A stretch of 64,000 nt of DNA from Bacillus sp. DNRA2. GTDB taxonomy: Bacteria > Bacillota > Bacilli > Bacillales > Cytobacillaceae. Location: positions 55,514 to 119,513 of the forward strand of contig NZ_JABAIT010000015.1 of assembly GCF_012843265.1 (NCBI RefSeq), given 5' to 3'. Below are positions 8,326-16,068 of this stretch, piece after piece (the first letter of the stretch is position 1; every line of letters starts with the position of its first letter). The notes under the pieces were generated by a model. That model worked only from the letters and a program-made list of their open reading frames with translations, was not told where the DNA came from and did not search any database. The position numbers were made by a program, and so were the translations under genes.

Positions 8326-9755
8326 ACTGGGCCGTCATTACGCCGTTAATCATTTTCTTAGGAATCATTTTTGCAGTAGGGTTTTGGTCAAATAAATTTG
8401 TGCTTCAATCTGATTCTTTTGTCAAAGAATATTTTTTGGGAGAAAGGCAGTTGGGGGGCTTTGTGTTGGCGATGACGATGGTCGCAACATACGGTAGTGC
8501 TAGCAGTTTTATTGGCGGACCAGGCGTTGCTTATACAAAGGGATTAGGCTGGGTATTCTTAGCGATGGCGCAGCTAGCGACCGGTTATTTTGTATTGATG
8601 GTTCTTGGTAAGAAGTTTGCAATCATTGCTCGCAAATATGAGGCAATTACCTTGATTGATTTTCTTAAAGAAAGATATCAAAGTACTGCGGTGGTAATTA
8701 TATCAGCAGCGAGTATTATCATTTTTCTGTTTTCGTCGATGACAGCTCAATGGATTGGTGGAGCCAGGTTAGTTGAGTCATTAACGGGTTTACCTTATAC
8801 ACCCGCGCTGTTAATTTTCGTTGGTTCTGTCTTGGTGTTTGTCGTCGTTGGTGGGTTTCGGGCTGTTGCAATTACAGACGCTGTTCAAGGTGTCGTGATG
8901 TTTTTGGGGACGCTGATTTTGTTGGTGGCGACCATTCATGCTGGAGGAGGAATAGATAAGATTATTTCCAGCTTAGCTCGGGAGAATCCTAACTTAATCA
9001 GTCCTTATGGTGCCGCTCGGGAGCTCACACCTCAATATGTTTCTTCGTTCTGGATATTAGTAGGGATTGGAGTTGTAGGCTTGCCACAAATTTCAGTGCG
9101 AGCGATGTCATATAAGAATTCCCAGGCGATGCATAGTGCAATTATCATCGGAACCATTGTCGTTGGTTTTATCATGTTTGGTATGCATTTGATTGGCGTA
9201 TTGGCTAGACCTATTCTGCCAGGCATCGAAATTGGTGACATGGTCATGCCGACTTTATCAATGAAAGTGCTACCGTCATATGTTGCTGGAATCGTCCTTG
9301 CAGCACCAATGGCAGCCATTATGTCTACCGTTGATGCGCTTTTGATTTTGGTGGGGTCAACCATTGTGAAGGATATTTATTTGAACTATATTAAACCGAA
9401 TGCTGAAGTAGCGCATATTAAAAAGGTTAGCTATGGGGTAACTGCGATTGTTGGTATTCTTGTGATTGTATTGGCACTTAGGCCACCTGATTTAATTGTG
9501 TGGTTGAATTTATTCTCGTTTGGAGGTTTGGAGTCTGTATTTATTTGGCCAATTATATTTGGATTGTATTGGAGTCGTGGAAATAAATACGGAGCTGTTA
9601 CGTCCATGGTGTTAGGAATGACTACTTACATTTTGTTTGATCGCTTATATCCTAACGCCTTTGGCTTTCATACTGTCATTCTTCCTATTTTGATATCATT
9701 GATTGCTTATGTCGCCGTAAGCCTTGTGACAAAGCAAAATCCTGTAACACATTAA
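8322..9755 (+). CDS. panF: Sodium/pantothenate symporter PanF
   Basis: A 477-residue sodium:solute symporter (SSS family) with about 13 membrane helices. It has the family region Y-F-L-G-E-R-Q-L-G-G-F near residue 36, A-T-Y-G-S-A-S-S-F-I-G-G-P-G in helix 2-3, the sodium-site-rich G-G-F-R-A-V-A-I-T-D-A-V-Q-G, and M-A-A-I-M-S-T-V-D-A-L-L in helix 8. Coupling to yhdT makes PanF, which imports vitamin B5 with sodium for coenzyme A synthesis, the best call. Its last codons (Val-Thr-His-stop) lie within the palindrome at 9745-9793. Confidence 0.9.
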   Translation: MNWAVITPLIIFLGIIFAVGFWSNKFVLQSDSFVKEYFLGERQLGGFVLAMTMVATYGSASSFIGGPGVAYTKGLGWVFLAMAQLATGYFVLMVLGKKFAIIARKYEAITLIDFLKERYQSTAVVIISAASIIIFLFSSMTAQWIGGARLVESLTGLPYTPALLIFVGSVLVFVVVGGFRAVAITDAVQGVVMFLGTLILLVATIHAGGGIDKIISSLARENPNLISPYGAARELTPQYVSSFWILVGIGVVGLPQISVRAMSYKNSQAMHSAIIIGTIVVGFIMFGMHLIGVLARPILPGIEIGDMVMPTLSMKVLPSYVAGIVLAAPMAAIMSTVDALLILVGSTIVKDIYLNYIKPNAEVAHIKKVSYGVTAIVGILVIVLALRPPDLIVWLNLFSFGGLESVFIWPIIFGLYWSRGNKYGAVTSMVLGMTTYILFDRLYPNAFGFHTVILPILISLIAYVAVSLVTKQNPVTH

Positions 9756-9793
9756 AGCGCTGGGGGACTGTCCCCCAGCGCTTTAATGTGTTA
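9745..9793. repeat. GGGGGACTGTCCCCC-core palindrome, copy 1
   Basis: A 49-bp perfect palindrome centred on T 9769: arms TAACACATTAAAGCGCT, core GGGGGACTGTCCCCC. It contains the panF stop codon in its left arm and the stop codon of the convergent purine permease in its right arm. Five related palindromes with different arms occur in the window. It could act as a bidirectional transcription stop, though it lacks a T run. Confidence 0.9.
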
Positions 9794-11092
9794 GTGTGGC
9801 AGAAATGCTAGTTGGAAGAAAAATAGCACGGCAAAAAGATATAGGAGTGGATGAACATCACGCCATCTACCTTTGACGATTTTTAGAAGTGGATACGAGA
9901 TAAATCCTAGTGCAATACCTGTCGCAATACTTGAAGTCAATGGCATGCTTAAAATGATTAAAAAGGCAGGAAATGCTTCATCAAGCTCGTCCCATTGAAT
10001 TTTTGAAATACTCCCCATCATTAAGCTTCCAACAATAATTAACGCAGGAGATGTAATGGCCGATAAGCCTGATACAGCACTAACAAGTGGTCCAAAAAAT
10101 GCTGATAACAGGAATAGAACCCCAACAGTTAACGAAGTTAATCCAGTTCGACCACCGGCAGCAACTCCTGACGATGATTCAATAAAAGCCGTGGTTGGAC
10201 TTGTGCCAAACATCGCCCCTATTGCTGTTGCAATCGAATCTGAGAGTAGTGCTTCGCGAGCACGAGGCAGATTATTACCTTTCATGAGACCAGCCTGATT
10301 TGCGACTCCGATCATCGTTCCAGTCGTATCAAAAATAGTAACGAGAATGAATGAAAATACAACAGCATATAGGCTATGACTGATTACATCAGAAAATGCT
10401 GTTATCGGGTTACCAACAATAAGCCCATCAGGGAGCGAGGGGAATGATAAAAATCCCTGCTCAAAGGAAAGCTGATTCGTAAAGAAGGCAATTATGCCTG
10501 TAATAACCATTCCAAAGAACAATGCTCCATTAACGCCTGTCATCATTAACACGAGTGTGATAGCAAGGCCAACTAGGGCTAGTATGGCATTAGGAGCATG
10601 AAGATCCCCTAATGCGACAAGGTTAGAGGGATGATCAGTAATGATACCAGTAAGTCTTAATCCTATAAATGCAATAAATAAACCAATTCCGGCAGTAATA
10701 CCATGTTTTAGATTTTCAGGAATTGCCTCAATCAATTTTTCTCTAAAAGAGGTTAATGAAAGGATGACAAATAGTAGACCTGCGACAAAAACAGCGGCGA
10801 AGGCTGTTTGATAGGTAATATCTTGATGGCCGCCAACAACCGAATAGGCAAAATAGGCGTTAAGTCCCATTCCAGGTGCAATGGCGATTGGGTAATTGGC
10901 GAATAAACCCATCCATAATGTTCCGATAACTGCAGCGATAATTGTTGCTGTGAATACCTGCTCAAATGGCACTCCAGCATCAGCTAGAATAACGGGATTG
11001 ACAACAACGATATAGACCATGGTGAAAAAGGTCGTTATACCCGCGATTATTTCTGTTTTGGCAGTGGTTTTGTTTTCTTTTAGCTTAAACAT
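9791..11092 (-). CDS. Nucleobase permease of the AzgA/PbuG family (hypoxanthine/guanine or adenine)
   Basis: A 433-residue membrane protein of the NCS2-like COG2252 family with 12-14 helices. Family motifs include T-M-V-Y-I-V-V-V-N-P near residue 25, the substrate-site helix A-P-G-M-G-L-N-A-Y-F-A-Y (~70), F-D-T-T-G-T-M-I-G-V-A, and S-P-T-T-A-F-I-E-S-S-S-G-V-A-A-G-G-R-T-G-L-T. It imports purine bases for salvage; B. subtilis PbuG and PbuO are the nearest known proteins. The ATG at 11092 has GGAGG 7 nt before it; an upstream in-frame start at 11119 would bypass this site. A possible PurR operator lies upstream. Confidence 0.9.
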   Translation of the reverse strand: MFKLKENKTTAKTEIIAGITTFFTMVYIVVVNPVILADAGVPFEQVFTATIIAAVIGTLWMGLFANYPIAIAPGMGLNAYFAYSVVGGHQDITYQTAFAAVFVAGLLFVILSLTSFREKLIEAIPENLKHGITAGIGLFIAFIGLRLTGIITDHPSNLVALGDLHAPNAILALVGLAITLVLMMTGVNGALFFGMVITGIIAFFTNQLSFEQGFLSFPSLPDGLIVGNPITAFSDVISHSLYAVVFSFILVTIFDTTGTMIGVANQAGLMKGNNLPRAREALLSDSIATAIGAMFGTSPTTAFIESSSGVAAGGRTGLTSLTVGVLFLLSAFFGPLVSAVSGLSAITSPALIIVGSLMMGSISKIQWDELDEAFPAFLIILSMPLTSSIATGIALGFISYPLLKIVKGRWRDVHPLLYLFAVLFFFQLAFLPH

Positions 11093-11108
11093 AGAAGTTC
11101 CTCCATAA

Positions 11109-11151
11109 AATACGAACAAAATTATAGTGCAATAATAATAATATTCGTTTC
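11109..11151 (-). promoter_or_regulatory. Possible PurR operator and promoter of the purine permease
   Basis: Two inverted PurBox-like elements are present: AATACGAACAAA (11109-11120, + strand) and, on the - strand, GAAACGAATATT (11151-11140), with one and two mismatches to AWWWCGAACWWT. A TATAAT lies between them on the - strand. The spacer is 19 nt instead of the usual 16-17, so this is tentative. No purine riboswitch was recognised. Confidence 0.3.
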
Positions 11152-11215
11152 CTTATAGCTTTTCAAGCTTGATTAGAATTTATTCAGTGTAATATTTGTC
11201 AATTGAAGCAAAATG

Positions 11216-11245
11216 TTTACTTCAATACCCCACGCGGTATATAAT
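11216..11245 (+). promoter_or_regulatory. Sigma-A promoter of the first HesB-like gene with an internal palindrome
   Basis: TTTACT (-35), 18-nt spacer and TATAAT (-10) precede the gene. Between them ATACCCCACGCGGTAT (11225-11240) is a near-palindrome with ATACC/GGTAT ends, resembling operators of CsoR/CstR-type sulfur- or copper-responsive repressors. The repressor family is a guess from shape only. Confidence 0.45.
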
Positions 11246-11293
11246 GAGTGGGAAACAGGACATTTCCTGTAATGAATGAGAGGAATGAAATGG

Positions 11294-11566
11294 ATGAAAA
11301 TTACAGATCAAGCACGCGATCAACTAAAGCAGGTTTTAGAAGAAAAGCATGCAGCTGGTATTCGTTTGTATTTCGGCGGATATGGCTGAGGTGGTCCACA
11401 AATTGGAGTGTCTCTGGAGGAGCCTCAACCACAAGATGTTATTATCGAAATTAATCAAATTAAGGTAGCGTTTGCTGCAAATATTGAAGAATATACTCGG
11501 GACTTAGTCTTTGATTACATTCCGGAAAGTGGCAGTTTTACTTTGCTAGGTGGAAGTAGCTGCTAA
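11294..11566 (+). CDS. HesB/IscA-like selenoprotein (in-frame TGA read as selenocysteine)
   Basis: A 90-residue HesB/IscA-fold protein if the in-frame TGA at 11387-11389 (codon 32) is read as selenocysteine. It starts M-K-I-T-D-Q-A-R-D-Q-L, and the TGA replaces the first conserved cysteine of the family in the context Y-F-G-G-Y-G-U-G-G-P. The frame stays open for 58 more codons in normal family sequence and ends G-G-S-S-C. HesB-like selenoproteins are a known family; IscA relatives bind iron-sulfur clusters through these cysteines. A hairpin resembling a bacterial SECIS follows the TGA. A second gene at 13395 has its TGA at the same codon. ATG 11294 is chosen for its spacing to GAGAGG. Confidence 0.85.
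11391..11432 (+). promoter_or_regulatory. Putative bacterial SECIS element in the first HesB-like gene
   Basis: Downstream of the TGA, GTGGT (11391-11395) can pair with ACCAC (11428-11432), and an apical CTC/GAG closes the loop TGGAG whose first base is 25 nt after the TGA. The loop sequence and distance equal those in the second HesB-like gene, but the upper stem is interrupted by mismatches. Confidence 0.5.
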
Positions 11567-11631
11567 ACTTAACGGATAAATATAGTGAATCTTGCCTTAG
11601 TGGAGGTCATTTAGCCCATTAAGGTAGGATG

Positions 11632-11667
11632 AAAAAACTGGCTCAGAAGATAATGAGCCAGTTTTTT
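11632..11667. terminator. Bidirectional terminator
   Basis: AAAAAACTGGCTCA (11632-11645) pairs with TGAGCCAGTTTTTT (11654-11667) around an 8-nt loop. It lies between the HesB-like gene and the convergent hydrolase. Confidence 0.9.
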
Positions 11668-11672
11668 ATATC

Positions 11673-12656
11673 CTATTTAATTGCTTTAATTGGTTCATTG
11701 CTGGCTGCTTTGTCTCCGAAATTCAAGGTTAACCACTCAGCAATTTTATTCAAAGCTTCAGGATGAAATGGTTGATTAGTAGTGTTCTTGATATGCTTTT
11801 GGTAATTCAAGATGTTTTTTGGTTCAGTTTGTTCTTTTAACGTATGCTCCATGTTGGGAATAATGAGATATTCACTTTTTCCCTGAACTAGCTCGGCAAG
11901 TTCAGCTAAGACACTATTATCACAAAGCGGGTCTTTATCACCCTGAATGGCCAAAACTGGGCAGGTTACTTTTGTTAGAGAAGCTCTAGCGTTAAAGGCA
12001 TTATGTTCGCGGAAATATTTTGCCGGTTGTTTGAAGAATAACTGAATTTTGATTACATCCTTATTAGAGTTGATCATTTTATTCATTAGGTTTTCCGTTT
12101 GTTTTTCACCTTTAACATCGATTTTTAGCGTTCGATTGAGCCAGCCCTGAATCCCTGGTTTAGCTAAAAGCTCATGGTAAGCTAACTGTCGCTGCTTTTT
12201 CAGTGCTTCAATCAAGTTATCTACTCCACCGGCCAAAAGCATGATGCCGGCTGGATTCACTGTTTCGGCAAGTGCCGTTGCATGTATCGTTCCTTCGCTA
12301 TGGCCGCATAAAATAATCCGATTACTGTCAACAAATGGCTGTGCTTTTAGAAACTGAAATGCATGCTCGGCATCAGCGATTAGATCTGACAATCCAACAG
12401 TTAATATGTTTCCTTCGCGCTTACCAGTTCCGATTTTATCATAACGAAATGTTACAAAACCAAGCTTGGTTAGAAAATGAGCCAGGTTTTGATAAAGATT
12501 CGTTTGGATTTTGCCTTTACGGTCGTTGCCATTACGGTCAAGCCCACCCGAGCCTGGTAAAATCAAAATTGCTGGAAAAACACCCTCGGATTGTGGGATG
12601 GCAATGGTTCCATAGGCTGAGTTTATTCCATCAAAACTAATTTCTTTTTCAATCAT
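11673..12656 (-). CDS. Alpha/beta hydrolase (serine hydrolase)
   Basis: A 327-residue soluble alpha/beta hydrolase. The oxyanion-hole region is I-L-P-G-S-G-G (~33), the nucleophile elbow is G-H-S-E-G (~118), the acid is in Q-G-D-K-D-P-L (~240) and the histidine in M-E-H-T-L (~270). The order and spacing resemble the dienelactone hydrolase/serine aminopeptidase group (acyl-ester or peptide hydrolysis), with a ~60-residue lid insert after the nucleophile. The natural substrate is unknown. It follows the HTH gene by 20 bp on the same strand with its own TGGAGGTG site, so the pair is probably an operon in which the regulator responds to the hydrolase substrate or product. Confidence 0.85.
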   Translation of the reverse strand: MIEKEISFDGINSAYGTIAIPQSEGVFPAILILPGSGGLDRNGNDRKGKIQTNLYQNLAHFLTKLGFVTFRYDKIGTGKREGNILTVGLSDLIADAEHAFQFLKAQPFVDSNRIILCGHSEGTIHATALAETVNPAGIMLLAGGVDNLIEALKKQRQLAYHELLAKPGIQGWLNRTLKIDVKGEKQTENLMNKMINSNKDVIKIQLFFKQPAKYFREHNAFNARASLTKVTCPVLAIQGDKDPLCDNSVLAELAELVQGKSEYLIIPNMEHTLKEQTEPKNILNYQKHIKNTTNQPFHPEALNKIAEWLTLNFGDKAASNEPIKAIK

Positions 12657-12676
12657 GTTACAGCACCTCCATTAGT

Positions 12677-13204
12677 TTATTCAGGGATAATAATAGTCGC
12701 GAGATTTCTTGCTTTCCGCTCTGGAGAAGGTTCATGCTGCATGGCGTCTTGGAGCAGCGAACCCATTTTCATCACTAATTCTTTGAATTCAGCGTCTGAC
12801 AAATAGAGTTTACCGATACGATAGCTGACTCCATCTCTAACTAAATCAATGTCCTCTTTATCTAAATATGCTTCATACTGGGCTAATAACTGTGTCGTAA
12901 AGGTCATAAATAGCTCAAGGTGCTCCTCTTTCGAAAGGTTTAATAAATCTTGTTGAGATTGAATTGATGGTTCATTAAGCGCATATACCTTTTCGATTGT
13001 TCCTCGAATGGGGTTCTCTTTTACAACCTGAATAATTTCTGCTTCTAATAACGTGTTGAGTTGACGGTACAATGTGGCTTGGGGTATCTCTTTGTTTCGC
13101 TCAGCAATTGCGTGGGCAGTTAAGTGCTTGCCGTTTGTCAGTGATTGAATAATTTTCAATCGGACAGGGTGAAGGATTAACTCTGCTTTTGACTGTGGCT
13201 TCAT
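12677..13204 (-). CDS. Winged helix-turn-helix transcriptional regulator (ArsR-like)
   Basis: A 175-residue regulator. Residues 1-70 form a winged HTH: H-P-V-R-L-K-I-I-Q-S-L, then T-A-H-A-I-A-E-R and recognition helix P-Q-A-T-L-Y-R-Q-L-N-T-L. Residues 90-175 are a helical effector or dimerisation domain rich in charge. No metal-binding cysteine pair of the classic ArsR type is present. It is the first gene of a two-gene operon with the hydrolase. The upstream region (13205-13300) holds AT-rich dyads including TTATCGATAA, possible operators. AGGAGGG lies 6 nt before the ATG. Confidence 0.85.
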   Translation of the reverse strand: MKPQSKAELILHPVRLKIIQSLTNGKHLTAHAIAERNKEIPQATLYRQLNTLLEAEIIQVVKENPIRGTIEKVYALNEPSIQSQQDLLNLSKEEHLELFMTFTTQLLAQYEAYLDKEDIDLVRDGVSYRIGKLYLSDAEFKELVMKMGSLLQDAMQHEPSPERKARNLATIIIPE

Positions 13205-13243
13205 GTGTATCCCTCCTAATAGATGTATATTGTTATTGTTATC

Positions 13244-13262
13244 GATAATGATAATAATAGTG
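13244..13262. promoter_or_regulatory. Fur-box-like sequence
   Basis: GATAATGATAATAATAGTG matches the classical 19-bp Fur box (GATAATGATAATCATTATC) in its first 12 bases and 15 of 19 overall. It lies between the HTH gene and the second HesB-like gene. AT-richness makes chance matches likely, and it could instead be the operator of the HTH protein. Confidence 0.3.
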
Positions 13263-13394
13263 CAAAAAAATTTATTTGATTAAAGTGTTTAATATTCTCA
13301 CTTTTGATAATAATATGTATCGGGTTAATAGTCAACACTAATCAAGAATAATAAACAATTCGCTTATATTTTGGCGGAATGGGGAGGGTGGACA

Positions 13395-13691
13395 ATGGAA
13401 ATCACTAATGAGGCAAGTGAAGTCATTAAAGAGATGCTAAAGGAAAACAACTCTGCTGGAATTCGCGTATTTTTTGCTGGCTTTAGCTGAAATAAGACCA
13501 ATATTGATTTGGCTCTGGATGAGCCACGCGAACAGGATACAGTATCGACTGTTAATGGCATCCAAGTGGCAATCGATCCGATTATTAAACCACATGCTGA
13601 TCGTACTACACTCGCATACAATGCAGAAATAAATGGATTAATTCTGCAAGGACCTGATTTTGGCGACTCCGGTGAAACATGCGGCTGCTAA
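13395..13691 (+). CDS. HesB/IscA-like selenoprotein, second copy (in-frame TGA read as selenocysteine)
   Basis: A 98-residue HesB-like protein when the TGA at 13488-13490 (codon 32) is read as selenocysteine. The context F-F-A-G-F-S-U-N-K-T places it exactly where the other copy has its TGA, and where IscA-type proteins have their first cysteine. The C-terminus T-C-G-C keeps the Cys-Gly-Cys pair of the family, so the cluster-binding set would be U plus two cysteines. A clean hairpin with a TGGAT loop follows the TGA. The start has GGGAGGG 7 nt upstream. The stop codon abuts the palindrome at 13692. The copies are divergent in sequence, so this is not a recent duplication. Confidence 0.87.
13510..13526 (+). 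promoter_or_regulatory. Putative bacterial SECIS element in the second HesB-like gene
   Basis: TGGCTC (13510-13515) pairs perfectly with GAGCCA (13521-13526) around the loop TGGAT, with G at loop position 2. The loop starts 25 nt after the TGA, within the 16-37 nt usual for bacterial SECIS hairpins. Confidence 0.7.
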
Positions 13692-13738
13692 CACACTTTA
13701 AAGCGATGGGGGACTGTCCCCCATCGCTTTAAAGTGTG
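13692..13738. repeat. GGGGGACTGTCCCCC-core palindrome, copy 2
   Basis: A 47-bp perfect palindrome centred on 13715 with arms CACACTTTAAAGCGAT. It begins one base after the stop codon of the second HesB-like gene. Confidence 0.9.
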
Positions 13739-13833
13739 AAAAAAGTGTGTCTTTCTGGTGCTGGAATGTTGGTCACTGAAGGCTTTTGTGAAGGTGTTTG
13801 CTTGTATCCAGTAGAATACAATTATAGAAGAAT

Positions 13834-13861
13834 TGAAACTTTTCAGGTTTTTAACCGTATA
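13834..13861 (+). promoter_or_regulatory. Sigma-W promoter of yuaF-floT
   Basis: TGAAAC (13834-13839), a 16-nt spacer and CGTATA (13856-13861) form a textbook sigma-W promoter, about 72 nt before yuaF. The B. subtilis yuaF-floT-yuaI operon is part of the sigma-W cell-envelope stress regulon. Confidence 0.88.
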
Positions 13862-13932
13862 TATTCTTAATAAATGATATATGTCGGGAATGATGCCATG
13901 TAACACACAAACAACGAAAGGGGAGATGAATC

Positions 13933-14463
13933 ATGGAGTTATTTGGAACACCGCTTGAAACCATCTATTTATATGGCTTAATTATTTCTGGCGCCATTAC
14001 CCTTCTTTATTTATTATTTGGCGATGCAATCAGTGCCATGTTAGATGGATTTATCAACCCAACATTAGTATTTTCGTTTATCACCATATTTTCCGCCGGC
14101 GGCTATTTAGGTGAATTGTTATTATCGCTACATAGTGGTTGGATTGCGACCTTTAGTGGAGCAATTGCACTTATTCTAGTAACCTTGTTAAATGTGTTCG
14201 TGCTAATTCCCATTTCAAATGCAGAGGAGTCCCTTGTTTATAAAGAGACAGACTTGCGCGGTCGAACGGGAACGGTGATTACCACTGTGCCAATGGATGG
14301 CTATGGTGAGGTCCTAATTGAGAGTATCAGTGGCCGCGTCTCAAAGCCTGCAACAAGCTTTAGGAAAAAAGAAATACCAAATGGAAAAAAAGTCTTAATC
14401 ATCGATGTGGTGAATGGTGTACTGCAAGTGGAGAACTATGAGGAAACCGAAAACTTTTTCTAG
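13933..14463 (+). CDS. yuaF: NfeD-family membrane protein YuaF
   Basis: A 176-residue protein with three membrane helices in the first ~95 residues and a C-terminal OB-fold (D-L-R-G-R-T-G-T-V-I-T-T-V-P, G-Y-G-E-V-L-I-E) typical of short NfeD proteins. NfeD proteins are encoded next to flotillins and act with them in membrane microdomains. It is followed by floT after 12 nt, behind a sigma-W promoter, as in B. subtilis. The ATG has AAGGGGAGATG upstream. Confidence 0.92.
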   Translation: MELFGTPLETIYLYGLIISGAITLLYLLFGDAISAMLDGFINPTLVFSFITIFSAGGYLGELLLSLHSGWIATFSGAIALILVTLLNVFVLIPISNAEESLVYKETDLRGRTGTVITTVPMDGYGEVLIESISGRVSKPATSFRKKEIPNGKKVLIIDVVNGVLQVENYEETENFF

Positions 14464-14475
14464 GAGGTAATGCCC

Positions 14476-16014
14476 ATGGAATTTAATATTATATTGGTCG
14501 TTGTTGGTGTTGTCGTCTTTATCCTATTGGCCTTAATCGGTGTTTTTATTACAAAGTATAAAACAGCCGGACCTGATGAAGCATTAATTGTAACTGGAAG
14601 TTTCCTTGGAAGTAAAAATGTGCACTCGGATGAATCGAATAATAGAATTAAAATCATTCGCGGTGGTGGTGCATTTATTTTTCCAGTATTCCAACAATCT
14701 AGACCGCTTAGTTTATTATCAAGCAAGCTAGAAGTAACCACGCCTGAGGTTTACACTGAACAAGGCGTACCAGTTACTGCAGACGGGACTGCCATCATCA
14801 AAATTGGCAGTTCAATTAGCGAAATTGCTACTGCTGCTGAGCAATTTCTAGGAAAGACGAAGCAAGATCGTGAAAATGAGGCTCGTGAAGTGTTAGAGGG
14901 GCATCTACGTTCAATTTTAGGCTCAATGACAGTAGAAGAAATTTATAAAAATCGTGATAAATTCTCACAAGAAGTGCAACGTGTTGCCTCTCAGGATTTA
15001 GCGAAAATGGGACTCGTAATCGTCTCTTTTACCATTAAAGATGTGCGTGATAAAAATGGTTATTTAGATTCACTTGGGAAACCGCGAATCGCTCAGGTTA
15101 AGCGTGATGCCGATATCGCTACTGCTGATGCAGAAAAAGAAACAAGAATTAAACGGGCTGAAGCAGCGAAGGAAGCCAAAAAAGCTGAACTAGAACGAGC
15201 AACAGAAATCGCCGAGGCTGAAAAATTAAATCAGCTCAAAATAGCTGAGTTTCGTCGGGAGCAAGATATCGCCAAAGCCCGTGCCGACCAGGCATATGAT
15301 TTGGAAACAGCGCGTTCAAAGCAAGAAGTAACGGAGCAAGAAATGCAAGTGAGAATCATTGAACGTCAAAAGCAAATCGAGCTTGAGGAAAAAGAAATTC
15401 TGCGCCGTGAAAAACAGTATGACTCAGAGGTTAAGAAAAAAGCAGATGCCGATCGTTACTCAGTTGAGCAAGCAGCTGCTGCCCAAAAAGCGAAGCAAAT
15501 TTATGACGCTGATGCTAATAAATATCGTATTGAAGCGATGGCCAAAGCCGAAGCAGAAAAAGTACGTATAGACGGTTTGGCAAAAGCCGATGCCCAACGA
15601 GCACAAGGGGAAGCGGAAGCCGAAATTATCCGTTTAAAAGGGGTCGCAGAAGCAGAGGCAAAGGAAAAAATCGCCGAAGCCTTCGAACAGTTCGGTCAGG
15701 CTGCGATTCTCGATATGATTATGAAAATGTTGCCTGAATATGCGAAACAGGTTGCCGCACCACTCGGTAATATTGATAAAATTACTGTCGTTGACACAGG
15801 TTCAAGCGGTCCTAATAGCGGTGCAAATAAAGTAACAGGCTATGCGACAAATCTGATGGCAACTCTTCAAGAATCTTTAAAAGCATCTTCAGGTATTGAT
15901 GTGAAAGAGTTGATTGAGAACTTCTCAGGAAAAGCAACTCCGCTTCGTAAACAGATTGAATCAGTACCAGTACCAGAATCAAAACCAATACCAAAACCAC
16001 AAGCTGACGAATAA
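14476..16014 (+). CDS. floT: Flotillin-like protein FloT
   Basis: A 512-residue protein with an N-terminal membrane hairpin (residues ~3-25), a PHB/SPFH domain (~30-200), a long charged coiled coil rich in A-E-K-A/E-A-E repeats (~210-400), and a C-terminal tail with proline and lysine. This is the flotillin layout. FloT scaffolds detergent-resistant membrane patches and affects fluidity, signalling and secretion. The ATG at 14476 lies 8 nt from GGAGG; the in-frame ATG at 14470 is only 2 nt away and less likely. The yuaI gene that follows in B. subtilis is missing; a palindrome and a convergent gene take its place. Confidence 0.95.
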   Translation: MEFNIILVVVGVVVFILLALIGVFITKYKTAGPDEALIVTGSFLGSKNVHSDESNNRIKIIRGGGAFIFPVFQQSRPLSLLSSKLEVTTPEVYTEQGVPVTADGTAIIKIGSSISEIATAAEQFLGKTKQDRENEAREVLEGHLRSILGSMTVEEIYKNRDKFSQEVQRVASQDLAKMGLVIVSFTIKDVRDKNGYLDSLGKPRIAQVKRDADIATADAEKETRIKRAEAAKEAKKAELERATEIAEAEKLNQLKIAEFRREQDIAKARADQAYDLETARSKQEVTEQEMQVRIIERQKQIELEEKEILRREKQYDSEVKKKADADRYSVEQAAAAQKAKQIYDADANKYRIEAMAKAEAEKVRIDGLAKADAQRAQGEAEAEIIRLKGVAEAEAKEKIAEAFEQFGQAAILDMIMKMLPEYAKQVAAPLGNIDKITVVDTGSSGPNSGANKVTGYATNLMATLQESLKASSGIDVKELIENFSGKATPLRKQIESVPVPESKPIPKPQADE

Positions 16015-16019
16015 CATTT

Positions 16020-16068
16020 TAACGCATTAACGTGTTGGGGGACTGTCCCCCAACACGTTAATGCGTTA
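16020..16068. repeat. GGGGGACTGTCCCCC-core palindrome, copy 3
   Basis: A 49-bp perfect palindrome centred on 16044 with arms TAACGCATTAACGTGTT. Its right arm supplies the last codons (Val-Thr-His-stop) of the convergent gene at 16058-16783. Confidence 0.9.

Noticed and set aside
11093..11215. A purine riboswitch before the purine permease
   Set aside because: The leader is too short and lacks the conserved three-way-junction motifs; a PurR-like site is the only candidate.
11294..13691. The two HesB-like frames as pseudogenes broken by a stop codon
   Set aside because: Both stops are TGA at the same codon, replace a conserved cysteine, are followed by equally spaced hairpins, and the downstream frames are intact.
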